A DNA stretch of 64,000 bases from Cladopsammia gracilis (GCA_022457155.1 JAJGOT010000030.1:1838501-1902500); one strand, 5' to 3'; shown: positions 1 to 8,487, counted from the stretch's first letter. The notes: generated by a model not told the origin, from the sequence alone. Program-made: numbers and translations.

Positions 1-120
1 GGTAATACAAATATTGAAATGTATAACATTGGAATTGCAATTTTAGACATCCTTTTGAAAACAAAAGTAATAAATAAATCTCAACATGAAAAGATTTATA
101 AAAATTATTTTAAACAATAA
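1..120 (+). CDS. C-terminal tail of an unidentified Polinton gene
   Basis: The first frame is open from base 1 to a TAA at 118-120 (39 codons). It ends 17 bases before the next gene, on the same strand and with the same AT-rich composition as the genes that follow. The tail is Ile/Lys/Asn-rich with no recognisable motif. The packaging ATPase expected of such elements is not found elsewhere in the window, so this could be its tail, but nothing in 39 residues shows that. Confidence 0.45.
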   Translation, partial: GNTNIEMYNIGIAILDILLKTKVINKSQHEKIYKNYFKQ

Positions 121-137
121 TATGTTATTATTATAAA

Positions 138-899
138 ATGGATAGAGAAATAGTATTATCATCATATTCTGTTAAAACAAAAAACGGTAACAAACCTGAA
201 AATTTCACAATAAAATTTAGTAAACCAATTGTTTTAGACAACAACTCACAATATGTTATTGGTCTTAATCGAGTTATTAATATGAGTTTTACTTGGTTTA
301 ATATTAATGCTGGATATAAAAATCAATTAATCAAATACAGTTCTGATAATGGTAGAACATTTCATGATATCAGTTTTCCAGGTGGGGTTTGGAATTATGA
401 AGATATCAACGCACATGTAAAACAAGAAACTGTTATAAAAGAATCTGGAAAAGAGGATGTATTTCCAATCAGTATTATTTTCAATGAAACAACTTTTAGA
501 GTAACAATAAGATTGAAAGAAAATTATCAACTGGATTTTACGCAAAGTAATTTTTATGAATTACTAGGATTTGATAAGAAAATTATAAAAGATAAAATAA
601 ATGTAGGTCCTAGAGTTCCAAATTTAAGTCAAGATACAGATATTTTAAATATACATTGTGATTTAATTAATGATTCACTTGTAGATGGTCAAGATAGTGA
701 TATTATTTATAGTTTTTCCACTTCTGTTTTAAGACCATCATTTAGTTTTACTCTTGAACCAAAAAGAATTACATATAATCCAGTAAATAAAAATACTATT
801 AATAGTATAAGAATTTACATTACAGATGGAAAAAGAAGATTAATTGACCTCAATGGAGCGGATACATCTTTTTCATTATTGTTGAAAAAAATAATATAA
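138..899 (+). CDS. Polinton virion protein, possible penton/minor capsid (253 aa)
   Basis: A 253-residue protein starting at the first ATG after a short AT-rich leader. It is rich in beta-prone segments with little charge clustering and has no signal peptide or membrane helix, as expected of a jelly-roll virion protein. It resembles, from general knowledge, a conserved protein found next to the major capsid gene in cnidarian Polinton-type elements. The penton or minor-capsid role is inferred from that position, 17 bases before a basic protein and two genes before the capsid gene. The frame is intact. The role is uncertain; that it is a real gene is well supported by length and context. Confidence 0.7.
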   Translation: MDREIVLSSYSVKTKNGNKPENFTIKFSKPIVLDNNSQYVIGLNRVINMSFTWFNINAGYKNQLIKYSSDNGRTFHDISFPGGVWNYEDINAHVKQETVIKESGKEDVFPISIIFNETTFRVTIRLKENYQLDFTQSNFYELLGFDKKIIKDKINVGPRVPNLSQDTDILNIHCDLINDSLVDGQDSDIIYSFSTSVLRPSFSFTLEPKRITYNPVNKNTINSIRIYITDGKRRLIDLNGADTSFSLLLKKII

Positions 900-915
900 A
901 TCTAATAATAAAAAA
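892..915 (+). promoter_or_regulatory. Late-type upstream motif before the 128-aa gene
   Basis: An A/T motif reading TATAAATCTAATAATAAA lies directly before the ATG at 916. Close relatives precede the capsid gene, the core-protein gene and the 50-residue gene. It is called a promoter only because the same element recurs at the same distance from structural-gene starts. Confidence 0.45.
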
Positions 916-1302
916 ATGAAATCTTACGAATTTTCTCGTTTTTATAATCCAAAATTGGGTAAATTTATGTATAAACATAAAGGTAATGGTATGGTTGTTG
1001 ATAATATTTTAAAACCAATGAGAAGTGTTATGTCAACTGTTTTCAAAAAATTTGTTAAACCTGTAGCTAAAAAAGCATTAGAAGCAGGGATTTCTCATAC
1101 TGGAGAAAGAATAGGTAAAAAGATTTCTGAAAAATCTGGTGATTTAATAATGAAAAAATTAGGAAACATGAGAATAAACACTCCTAAAAAAACAAAACAA
1201 ATAAGACAATTAACACCAAAAACACCCCTAAAACAAGAAGAAAATACTGACATGATATTAAATAGATTAATATCTGGTAATGGAATAAAAATAAAAAAAT
1301 AA
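916..1302 (+). CDS. Small basic Polinton protein (128 aa)
   Basis: A Lys/Arg-rich 128-residue protein between the possible penton gene and the major capsid gene. A hydrophobic/amphipathic stretch (about residues 25-75, with repeated KK and AKKA) is followed by a Thr/Lys-rich tail. Small basic proteins at this place in adenovirus-like elements often bind DNA or line the capsid interior, but no family signature can be read here. The shared motif before its start suggests co-expression with the capsid gene. Confidence 0.65.
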   Translation: MKSYEFSRFYNPKLGKFMYKHKGNGMVVDNILKPMRSVMSTVFKKFVKPVAKKALEAGISHTGERIGKKISEKSGDLIMKKLGNMRINTPKKTKQIRQLTPKTPLKQEENTDMILNRLISGNGIKIKK

Positions 1303-1305
1303 AAA

Positions 1306-1330
1306 ATTATATAATCTTATAAAATAAAAT
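1306..1330 (+). promoter_or_regulatory. Late-type upstream motif before the capsid gene
   Basis: TATATAATCTTATAAAATAAA lies just before the capsid ATG. It shares the TATAATCTWATAA core with the motifs at 892, 2621 and 6661. Confidence 0.5.
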
Positions 1331-2608
1331 ATGGCTTTCAGATCAAGTGAATATTTACAAAGAAATGAAATGATAAGATTTCAATTGGATGATGTGATTA
1401 GAATTCCAGCTAATGATCAACATCAAGTTAAAACTGGTTATAAATTCACAATTAATGATAGAACAGCACTTTACGATTGGTATAACGCATATTTTGAAGT
1501 AGATTTTCAGTTAGAAAAAAAAGAAAATGGTGTTGGTTATAAAACTGCTGATAGAATTACAGTTTTAAATGGTTCACATAGTTTAATTAATCATATCATG
1601 CTTAAATCTGCAGGTAAAATAATTTATGATACTAATAATTTACATAAAGTCACTTTTGTTAAAAATTTGTTAGAATATTCTGATGATTATAGCAGATCAG
1701 TAGCTAAAAATAGTTTCTGGTATTTGGATACTGATAATACAACAGCTGGAAGTAATTTAGGGTTTGAAGCGAGACGAACACAAACTCGAAGTGTACTAGA
1801 TGATAATACACAACTCAATAAAACTATTAATACTATTATACCATTAAATAGATACTCTTTCTTTGAAGAACTTGAAGATAAAATGCTTGTACCTATGCAA
1901 TTACAATTCAATATAGAACTTCAAAATGATAATGAATTAATTTACATGGCTAATGGTACTGATGCTGGAAGAGTTGTTGTTACAAAATTTTTACTTTGGG
2001 TACCAAAATTATTACCAAAAGACTCTTTAGCATCTAAATTTGTTACTTCATTCATGAAAGAAACAAAATGGAAATATTTAAGAGAAATGTATGAATCATC
2101 AGCTCCTACAAAATCATCAGGATTTTTCCAAATATCAAGCAGTATTGATAATATTAAACATGTTTTTGTTTACTTGAAAAGAATAAATAATACACAAGCT
2201 GAAGATAATCCTTATCTTATGAATACTTATAAATTAAATGCAGCTGATGCTAATTCTCATTTACAAAACTGTAGATTGGAATATGGAAATGGAGTATTTT
2301 ATCCAGAAATAGAATATGATAGTGAAAGTAAAGTAAGAATATTCAATGATGTAATGTCATACGCAATGAGGAAAAATGATTATAATACAGGAACACAACT
2401 TAATTTAGCTAATTATAATTCTCTATATGGTTTGATATATTTTAATCTTACATATCAAGCAGAAAAAATCACTAGAGATCCTAAACAATTAATATTCAGA
2501 TATACATTAAGCAGAAATGCAACTGCTGACTTTAATGTTCATGCTATAGTTTTATATGAAGAAATGGTGAAAATTGATAAAATTGGAAATGAATTAGTAA
2601 TTGTATAA
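1331..2608 (+). CDS. Double-jelly-roll major capsid protein (Polinton/adintovirus type)
   Basis: A 425-residue intact frame. It is assigned as the major capsid protein from its overall likeness to cnidarian Polinton capsid proteins: an N-terminal segment with a YKFTINDRTALYDWYNAYFEV-like strand region (residues 35-57), alternating beta-rich blocks, and a C-terminal half with FYPEIEYD and YFNLTYQAE segments. Length, position after a small basic gene and before the core and protease genes, and lack of membrane segments all fit a hexon-like shell protein. The double-jelly-roll fold is inferred and cannot be proved by eye. The gene has no stops or frameshifts although its downstream neighbour is broken, so the insertion may be young. 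Confidence 0.72.
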   Translation: MAFRSSEYLQRNEMIRFQLDDVIRIPANDQHQVKTGYKFTINDRTALYDWYNAYFEVDFQLEKKENGVGYKTADRITVLNGSHSLINHIMLKSAGKIIYDTNNLHKVTFVKNLLEYSDDYSRSVAKNSFWYLDTDNTTAGSNLGFEARRTQTRSVLDDNTQLNKTINTIIPLNRYSFFEELEDKMLVPMQLQFNIELQNDNELIYMANGTDAGRVVVTKFLLWVPKLLPKDSLASKFVTSFMKETKWKYLREMYESSAPTKSSGFFQISSSIDNIKHVFVYLKRINNTQAEDNPYLMNTYKLNAADANSHLQNCRLEYGNGVFYPEIEYDSESKVRIFNDVMSYAMRKNDYNTGTQLNLANYNSLYGLIYFNLTYQAEKITRDPKQLIFRYTLSRNATADFNVHAIVLYEEMVKIDKIGNELVIV

Positions 2609-2620
2609 AAATTATAAAAA

Positions 2621-2646
2621 TTATATATTCTAATAATAAAATTAAA
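2621..2646 (+). promoter_or_regulatory. Late-type upstream motif before the core-protein gene
   Basis: TTATATATTCTAATAATAAA sits six bases before the ATG and matches the motifs before the capsid and 128-aa genes. Confidence 0.45.
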
Positions 2647-3117
2647 ATGACAACTTATCATCCATACAAAATAAATTTATCTGATAATCAAAAAAAGAAA
2701 CTTGCAAAAGCATATAAAACAAACACTCCTTTAACATTTAGATTAAAAAATAGCCAAACAAGTGGTAATGATGAATTACTATTAACAACTAATCAAATTA
2801 ACAAAATTAAAAAGGCTAAATCATTAGGAAAAGGAACAGACATCAAGATAACAAAAACACAAGTTAGAAAAGTAATGAAACAGGGAGGAAGTTTATTTAG
2901 TAGTATTATTCCATTAGCTCGTACTTTTGCACCAACTTTAGCTAAAACACTTGGATTATCTGCTCTTGCTGGTTTAGCAAGTGAAGGAGCAAGTCAAATT
3001 GTTAAAAAGATAAGTGGTAATGGTCAAATAGGTGGTTTTTTAATACCACAAGATAAAATAAAAAAACTCATTGAAAATAAAAATCTACTTACAAATAAAC
3101 AAAATCCTTATGAGTAG
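2647..3117 (+). pseudogene. 5' part of core/penton-associated basic protein, cut by a Penelope element
   Basis: The frame is native Polinton sequence to base 3104. The last four codons and the stop come from the inserted element. It is Lys-rich, with a VRKVMKQGGS stretch followed by a hydrophobic Ala/Leu-rich helix (about residues 85-120), an architecture seen in core or membrane-active minor capsid proteins. The same reading frame resumes at 5613 after the 12-bp target duplication, so this was one gene of about 270 codons. The break is a clean insertion, with no loss of flanking Polinton sequence. Confidence 0.75.
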
Positions 3118-3147
3118 AGGTTTGGTTATACATAAACAAGTAAAAAT

Positions 3148-3655
3148 AAACGATAAAACTGAACAACGTTTCGGGGTCGTCATGACGCCATTATCAAGTT
3201 CGAAGTGATAAAAATTATTATAGAGTCAATGTCAGAAATAGTTCACCAAAGGAAATTAACATAATGTCTGAATATATAATGTCACGCAAATAGTTTTGCT
3301 TTAATTGAGTCCGATTGGACATTGAGAGGTGGTGTTAACTCTCTAATTAGCAACATTTCGTAAACTAAGCAATCGAACTTATTCGTGCACTTTTTTAGGA
3401 CAGAAAAGTGTCTGTCAAGGTCTTTAGGGACATTACGGTGTTTGTTGAGAAGATGCTTGCCAATGGAAGAAGATTGGTATTTATGCTCGGGCACGCGCTG
3501 GTGCAGATGCCTAAGTGTAAACCCTACATAACTTGCATCACACAAGTCACATTGAAATTTATAAACAACGCAATTCTGATTTACAATAGGCGGTTTTTTC
3601 TCTTTTACTTTTAGTTTTTGTTGGATTTTGTTACTAACGAAGATCGGTTGGATGA
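3148..3655 (-). repeat. Inverted terminal copy of the Penelope element 3' end
   Basis: The sequence is the reverse complement of 5093-5600 as far as I can follow it, including the last ~120 codons of the RT/endonuclease gene and the 3' non-coding tail. Both arms carry a CGAAACGTT motif near the outer edge, resembling the hammerhead-derived terminal motif of this class. Confidence 0.9.
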
Positions 3656-5466
3656 TCGTAGGGTTGCAGCTTACAGCTGCAACCCTACGATCAATAGCAC
3701 TCAATTATATCCACCGAAAAGGTCCGAAACCTCCCAAGTCACTCCTAAGAGCCATCCATGAGTTAAAGCAACGCGATGATATTGTCATCACAAAACCAGA
3801 CAAAGGGTCAGGAGTAGTCGTTATGGACAAATCGGAATACCTACGTTTGTTATCCGAAGCATCCATTAACGAAACGACAAAATTCAAAGCAGTTGATCCA
3901 GAGTGGCCGAAGACTAGAGGGAGACCGCCCAGACATTACCATCCACTTCTTAAAAAGGAGAAAGAGCTAGAATCTATTGTCCGCAGAATATTGCCCAAAA
4001 CGATTGCAGATTCCGTGCGCCCCACAGGCTCCCGGCTAGCACACCTGTACGGTTTGCCTAAGACCCATAAGGAACATCTGACTATGCGACCCATCTTATC
4101 TGCCACACAGACGTATAATTATAAGTTAGCGAAATGGTTAGAAGAAAAGCTACAGCCATTGTCCTATAACAAATATACAATTACTAACACCTTTGATTTT
4201 GCGAGTGAGATTCGTGAACAACAGATCAACAGTGGCGATATTCTTGTGTCATACGATGTTTCCTCGCTATTTACCAATGTGCCCCTAGAAGAAACCATAC
4301 AGATACTTGCTGATAAAGCTTTCACAAATAACTGGTTCAACGAAACCCACCAGCTGAACCTTAGCAGAATGGACCTTGTAGATCTTCTCAGAGCATCCAC
4401 CAAAGATCAGTTGTTTCAATTCAACGGCCAACTTTATGAACAAACCGATGGCGTTGCCATGGGTTCGCCACTCGGGCCACTCCTTGCCAATGTCTTCATG
4501 GGATCTATTGAAGAAACCCTAGAGCTTGCAGGAAAAATGCCTCCTTTTTACAAGAGGTACGTTGATGATACTTTGACCATAATGCCAGACACAACATCAG
4601 CGACTAATTTTCTCCAGGTCCTTAACAACTGCCACACATCTGTGAAGTTCACCATGGAAACAGAAGCTAATGGCCTGCTACCCTTCCTTGGAATGCAGCT
4701 CCTCAACAGAGCTCCCCAAATCGAGACCAAGGTCTACATAAAACCAACTAACACGAGTCTTTTGCTCCACTACCAAAGTCATGTCGATATGCGCTATAAA
4801 CGAGGACTTTTGAGAACCATGCTTGATCGTGCTTATCGTTTATCATCGTGTTGGTCGTACTTCTCTGAAGAATGTGACCGTTTGAAAACTGTGTTCACTC
4901 GGTTGAAATACCCACAACATCTTATTAATACCACCGTTAGGTATTTTGTAGCCTCTAAGGCTGAAGGCCCTCAACCAATATCTGCCCCAAGAGACAGTCC
5001 AACTGTCCGAATAGTCCTGCCTTTCAAAGATCAGGCTTCGGCGGACCTGGTGCACCAACAACTCAAAGTTCTCAGCCAGAAGATTGACACAGTCATCCAA
5101 CCGATCTTCGTTAGTAACAAAATCCAACAAAAACTAAAAGTAAAAGAGAAAAAACCGCCTATTGTAAATCAGAATTGCGTTGTTTATAAATTTCAATGTG
5201 ACTTGTGTGATGCAAGTTATGTAGGGTTTACACTTAGGCATCTGCACCAGCGCGTGCCCGAGCATAAATACCAATCTTCTTCCATTGGCAAGCATCTTCT
5301 CAACAAACACCGTAATGTCCCTAAAGACCTTGACAGACACTTTTCTGTCCTAAAAAAGTGCACGAATAAGTTCGATTGCTTAGTTTACGAAATGTTGCTA
5401 ATTAGAGAGTTAACACCACCTCTCAATGTCCAATCGGACTCAATTAAAGCAAAACTATTTGCGTGA
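3628..5466 (+). CDS. Penelope-like reverse transcriptase with GIY-YIG-like endonuclease (612 aa)
   Basis: Reverse-transcriptase motifs appear in order: KPDKGSGVVVMD (about 56-67), SYDVSSLFTNVP with the motif A Asp (about 208-219), GVAMGSPLGPLLANVFM (about 275-291) and YVDD (311-314). The last 120 residues hold a CxxC pair and an ASYVG segment typical of the GIY-YIG endonuclease of Penelope elements. The first 24 codons come from the inverted arm and junction hairpin, so the natural N-terminus is missing. The rest is uninterrupted. Confidence 0.85.
   Translation: MLLTKIGWMIVGLQLTAATLRSIALNYIHRKGPKPPKSLLRAIHELKQRDDIVITKPDKGSGVVVMDKSEYLRLLSEASINETTKFKAVDPEWPKTRGRPPRHYHPLLKKEKELESIVRRILPKTIADSVRPTGSRLAHLYGLPKTHKEHLTMRPILSATQTYNYKLAKWLEEKLQPLSYNKYTITNTFDFASEIREQQINSGDILVSYDVSSLFTNVPLEETIQILADKAFTNNWFNETHQLNLSRMDLVDLLRASTKDQLFQFNGQLYEQTDGVAMGSPLGPLLANVFMGSIEETLELAGKMPPFYKRYVDDTLTIMPDTTSATNFLQVLNNCHTSVKFTMETEANGLLPFLGMQLLNRAPQIETKVYIKPTNTSLLLHYQSHVDMRYKRGLLRTMLDRAYRLSSCWSYFSEECDRLKTVFTRLKYPQHLINTTVRYFVASKAEGPQPISAPRDSPTVRIVLPFKDQASADLVHQQLKVLSQKIDTVIQPIFVSNKIQQKLKVKEKKPPIVNQNCVVYKFQCDLCDASYVGFTLRHLHQRVPEHKYQSSSIGKHLLNKHRNVPKDLDRHFSVLKKCTNKFDCLVYEMLLIRELTPPLNVQSDSIKAKLFA
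3653..3693. repeat. Perfect hairpin at the inverted-arm junction
   Basis: Nineteen bases at 3653-3671 are perfectly complementary to 3675-3693, around a 3-base loop. It lies exactly where the inverted copy ends and the forward RT gene begins, so it probably records template switching when the inverted end was made. Confidence 0.75.
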
Positions 5467-5600
5467 CATTATATATTCAGACATTATGTTAATTTCCTTT
5501 GGTGAACTATTTCTGACATTGACTCTATAATAATTTTTATCACTTCGAACTTGATAATGGCGTCATGACGACCCCGAAACGTTGTTCAGTTTTATCGTTT
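5093..5600 (+). repeat. 3' terminal arm of the Penelope element
   Basis: This arm contains the end of the RT/endonuclease gene and about 130 bp of non-coding tail. The tail (5545-5600) shares TTGATAATGRCGT and CGAAACGT blocks with repeats at 32830-32870. Confidence 0.85.
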
Positions 5601-5612
5601 AAATAAACAAAA

Positions 5613-5967
5613 ACAAGACATATTAAACGCTCTTCAATCTGGAAGTAAATTAGTGATAAAACCAACTAAAAAACAATCTGGTGGATTATTAGGCACATTA
5701 CTAGCTAGTATTGGTATACCTCTTGCTATTGAGGCTTTTAAAAAAATTACTGGAAAAGGAGCACCAAGAGTAGGTAGACCAAAAGGAAAAGGAGCACCAA
5801 GAATAGGAATGTATGAGCCTCCTCCACCTTTTATAGGTCAATGGGGAAAAAATACTATTGGTATGGGAAAAAAAAAGTCAAAAAAAACTACGAAAAAAGG
5901 AAAAGGTCTTTTATTAGGGAAGGACAGTCCATTCAACAGCATTCCAATTCTCGGAACAATATTATAA
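5613..5967 (+). pseudogene. 3' part of the core-like Polinton protein gene
   Basis: It continues in the same frame as the gene broken at 3104. A GGLLG hydrophobic segment is followed by two repeats of KGAPR-G, a Pro-rich PPPP stretch and a Lys-rich tail. Such basic, Gly/Lys-rich tails occur in adenovirus-like core or maturation proteins. The only starts after the insertion (for example GTG 5653) would make a truncated product. Confidence 0.7.
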
Positions 5968-6407
5968 AACCAAAATTCATAAACAAACCATTAAGTAATA
6001 TTGATTTAATGAAATGGATAAAATACTTAAAAATTCCAAATTTCAAAGGTATATTTTCAAGAGATGAAAAAATGTCTATTAATCATAGTCCATGTATAAT
6101 AAATCTTGATTCATATGAAAACGTTGGAACTCATTGGGTTTGTTGTGTGAAAAGTCATGATAATAAATTTATATGGTATTTTGATAGTTTTGGAATGGGT
6201 TATCCTGAAGAATTTAAAAGTAATGGTAAACCAATAATTTACAACTCAAGTCAATATCAAAATATTAAAAGTGTTCTTTGTGGTTATTATTGTCTTTATT
6301 TTCTTCATCAATGGTCAATGAAAAAAGATTTTTATGATATATTAAAACCATTCAGTTTAAGTGATACTATGTTTAATGAAAGATTTATTAAAAAATACTT
6401 TGAATAA
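5841..6407 (+). CDS. Adenain-type cysteine protease (C5-like)
   Basis: The catalytic signature of adenovirus-type proteases is visible: His in GTHWVCC (residue 98 from ATG 5841), Asp in YFDSFG (115) and Cys in VLCGYYCLYF (147), with a preceding FKGIFSRDE segment. It should process the capsid and core precursors encoded upstream. The start is uncertain: ATG 5841 overlaps the previous frame by 127 bases, while ATG 6009 gives a compact 132-residue protein that keeps the whole triad. The family is known in Polintons and adenoviruses. Confidence 0.85.
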   Translation: MGKKYYWYGKKKVKKNYEKRKRSFIREGQSIQQHSNSRNNIIKPKFINKPLSNIDLMKWIKYLKIPNFKGIFSRDEKMSINHSPCIINLDSYENVGTHWVCCVKSHDNKFIWYFDSFGMGYPEEFKSNGKPIIYNSSQYQNIKSVLCGYYCLYFLHQWSMKKDFYDILKPFSLSDTMFNERFIKKYFE

Positions 6408-6410
6408 ATC

Positions 6411-6441
6411 TTTTTTTATAACAATCATTGTTATAAAAAAA
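6411..6441. terminator. Perfect palindrome between convergent genes
   Basis: TTTTTTTATAACAAT is mirrored by its exact complement around a single base. It fills the 35-bp gap between the protease stop (6407) and the stop of the opposite-strand gene (6443), so it can act as a 3'-end signal on both strands. Confidence 0.55.
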
Positions 6442-6442
6442 A

Positions 6443-6640
6443 TCAATAATACTTTATTTTTATCAATCCTTTTAATTTTCTAAGTTTTCTCTTTATATTC
6501 AAAACTAAAGTAATTATCTTTAATAATCTTTTATCTTCATTAAAATTAGTATAAACAATATTATCAAATATGCATTCTATCATTTCATTCAAGTTTTTTA
6601 TTTCATTCTCTATAAATACAGTTCTACTACTTTCTTCCAT
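6443..6640 (-). CDS. Small charged Polinton protein (65 aa)
   Basis: A 65-residue Lys/Asn/Ile-rich, probably helical protein with no known motif. It is the only minus-strand gene among the structural genes. It shares a 39-bp intergenic region (6641-6679) with the divergent 50-residue gene and ends at the palindrome at 6411-6441. These boundaries favour a real gene. Confidence 0.5.
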   Translation of the reverse strand: MEESSRTVFIENEIKNLNEMIECIFDNIVYTNFNEDKRLLKIITLVLNIKRKLRKLKGLIKIKYY

Positions 6641-6660
6641 TTTTTTTTTATTTTATATTT

Positions 6661-6679
6661 ATATAATCTTAATAATAAA
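6661..6679 (+). promoter_or_regulatory. Late-type upstream motif before the 50-aa gene
   Basis: ATATAATCTTAATAATAAA abuts the ATG at 6680 and is nearly the same as the motif before the capsid gene. The region also serves the divergent gene that starts at 6640. Confidence 0.5.
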
Positions 6680-6832
6680 ATGAAATCTTATTGTGTGAAA
6701 GAAAAAAAACAAACTGATTGTGTAGAACCTAGTGGATATAAAACAACAAAAAATGGAAGATTAATGTTTTTCTGTAAATGTGCTTCTTGTGGAATAAAAA
6801 AAACACGTTTTGTTAAGAAACAGGGAAACTAA
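6680..6832 (+). CDS. Cysteine-rich mini-protein (50 aa), probable 5' end of the PLA2 gene
   Basis: ATG at 6680, TAA at 6830-6832. It has Cys5, Cys14 and a CKCASC cluster (32-37), followed by a basic end, so it looks like a small zinc-binding fold. The sequence after the stop stays open in another frame (from about 6826) and ends in the PLA2 region. The 50-residue frame may be a genuine stand-alone gene, or the first exon-like part of a longer gene that a one-base indel has broken. Confidence 0.6.
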   Translation: MKSYCVKEKKQTDCVEPSGYKTTKNGRLMFFCKCASCGIKKTRFVKKQGN

Positions 6833-7514
6833 TAAAGCCTTCTTCTTCACAAACATCTCCTCTCAAAACATCAGAAGGAGAAGGCTTTGGTGAATTAGCA
6901 TTAACAGGTTTAACTCATGCTTTACCTTGGTTAGGTAAAAAACAGTTGAAATGGGACGATATGGAGCAAGTGAATTAATGAGAAATAAAAACATGCAAAA
7001 AAAAGCATTAGATTATGCTTTAGACCACGCAAAACCATTTTTACAAAAAACAACTTCAGATATGATGGATCAACTAAGTACTAAAATAAGACCAAAATTA
7101 AAATATAAAACAAATAGAAAAGATTTAGACTTTCAAGGAGGAAGTGTAGATATTCAAAGCCTCATTGGAAAATTGCCAAAACCAAAAGGTGGTTGGACTC
7201 CTGGAGAATACAAGTATATGGGACCGTATAACCCTTTGAATGAACAATTAAGATATGATCCTGAAACAGGTGAAGTATTAGAATGGATGGTTAAACCATA
7301 TAATAAAGTAGATGAAATTGCTGCTTATCATGATATATGTTATGATATGGGAAAAAATAAGAATGAATGTGATAGGCAAATGGTTAAATCTTTAGATCAG
7401 ATTCCATACGGTGAAATACCGAAATGGGGTCAAACAGCGAGATTTATTATAAATGCTAAACAAAAACTTGGTTTGGGTTTACCAAAGAAGACAAAAAACG
7501 TAAAGCGGCGTTGA
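6833..7514 (+). pseudogene. PLA2-domain protein (parvovirus VP1-like), 5' part frame-disrupted
   Basis: The clean frame 6951-7514 encodes 187 residues. It has a calcium-loop-like YMGPYNPL (89-96) and the HD catalytic pair in AAYHDICYD (127-128), the signature of phospholipase A2-like domains found in parvovirus VP1 and Polinton/adintovirus proteins, where they help particles cross endosomal membranes. Coding potential extends upstream in a different frame (6826 to about 6940). It shifts near the A-run at 6936-6943, so the N-terminal part appears broken once or twice. The last codons overlap the integrase frame. Confidence 0.7.
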
Positions 7515-8467
7515 GTAATAATAGTGATTGGACTCAACAATTAGCCGATGAATTACATAAACCAATCACTAGAAACTTTTCAAAGAGAACTGTAATATCA
7601 AATGGTATTGATGAAATCTGGGCAGCTGATTTGGTTGAAATGCAAAAGTTTAGTAAATGGAATAAAGGAATAAATTATTTACTGATGGTAATAGATATTT
7701 TTAGTAAATATGGATGGATTGAGCCATTGAAAAACAAAAAGACTGAAAGTGTTAGTAAAGCATTTGATGATATATTTAAAAAAAGTAAACGTAAACCAAA
7801 AATGCTTTGGACAGATAAAGGTTCTGAATTTATCAGTAAACATTTTAAGGACCTCCTTGAAAAGAATAAAATCAAATTATATCATACAGAGAATGAAGAG
7901 AAATCAAGCATTGTTGAGAGATGGAATAAAACAATGAAAACCAGAATGTTTAAGATGTTTAGTGTAAATAACAATACTGTTTATTGGAACATCCTTGATA
8001 AATTAGTTAATGATTATAATAAAACAAGACATTCTAGTATTAAAATGACTCCAATTCAAGCTAGTAAAAAAGAAAACGAAGAAAAAGTTTATGCTAATTT
8101 ATATTCAGATTTAATTTATTTGAAACCTGGAAAAATAAAATTTAAGGTTGGAGATTTCGTTCGTATATCAAAATATAAGAGACCTGTATTTGATAAAGGA
8201 TATACTCCAAACTGGACAGAGGAAATATTTGTGGTTAATGAAATATTAAATACAAAACCTATTACCTATAAAATTGTTGATTTAATGGGAGAAGAAGTAA
8301 AAGGATCTTTTTATGAAAAAGAGTTACAAAAAACAAAACAAGAAATATATAGAATTGAGAAAGTATTGAAACGAGACACCAAGAAAAAGTTAGCTTTAGT
8401 TAAATGGAGTGGATATCCTGACAAGTTTAATTCATGGATTCCTTTGAGTGATTTAAAAGATTTTTAA
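7460..8467 (+). CDS. Retroviral-type DDE integrase with C-terminal chromodomain
   Basis: The rve core is clear: D in IWAADLVEM, D in LWTDKGSEF and E in SIVERWNK, with 33 residues between the last two. The C-terminal ~40 residues (YRIEKVLK...VKWSGYP...W) are a chromodomain. It would integrate the linear element DNA into host chromatin. The first in-frame ATG (Met44 if counted from TTG 7511) lies after the first catalytic Asp, so a stand-alone AUG start would give a dead enzyme. The frame is open back to 7460 inside the PLA2 gene, so translation probably depends on a -1 frameshift or a non-AUG start. Confidence 0.85.
   Translation, partial: TKTWFGFTKEDKKRKAALSNNSDWTQQLADELHKPITRNFSKRTVISNGIDEIWAADLVEMQKFSKWNKGINYLLMVIDIFSKYGWIEPLKNKKTESVSKAFDDIFKKSKRKPKMLWTDKGSEFISKHFKDLLEKNKIKLYHTENEEKSSIVERWNKTMKTRMFKMFSVNNNTVYWNILDKLVNDYNKTRHSSIKMTPIQASKKENEEKVYANLYSDLIYLKPGKIKFKVGDFVRISKYKRPVFDKGYTPNWTEEIFVVNEILNTKPITYKIVDLMGEEVKGSFYEKELQKTKQEIYRIEKVLKRDTKKKLALVKWSGYPDKFNSWIPLSDLKDF
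7493..7499 (+). promoter_or_regulatory. Candidate -1 ribosomal frameshift site (A AAA AAC)
   Basis: In the PLA2 zero frame the codons read ACA AAA AAC, so the slippery heptamer A AAA AAC is in the canonical phase. A -1 slip here moves ribosomes into the integrase frame 13 bases before the PLA2 stop. I see no strong pseudoknot just downstream, and A-rich DNA makes the heptamer easier to get by chance. Confidence 0.5.
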
Positions 8468-8487
8468 TACTATTGTAGTATTAAAAA
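8461..8487. terminator. Palindrome overlapping the integrase stop codon
   Basis: TTTTTAATACTA pairs perfectly (12 bp) with 8476-8487 around TTG and includes the TAA stop. Like the palindrome at 6411, it lies between convergent genes. Confidence 0.5.

Larger units (their letters stand above)
3105..5600 (+). mobile_element. Penelope-like retroelement inserted in the Polinton
   Basis: The 12-bp sequence AAATAAACAAAA at 3093-3104 is repeated at 5601-5612 and is the target duplication. The insert encodes a Penelope-type reverse transcriptase with a C-terminal GIY-YIG-like region. Its two ends are inverted copies of each other over 508 bp (3148-3655 and 5093-5600), so the 5' end is a flipped copy of the 3' end. 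Inverted terminal copies of this kind are known for Penelope-like elements. Its GC content is clearly higher than that of the surrounding Polinton. Confidence 0.9.

Noticed and set aside
5545..5600. Hammerhead ribozyme in the Penelope terminal arm
   Set aside because: GAAACG and a small stem are present but no CTGANGA box could be placed.
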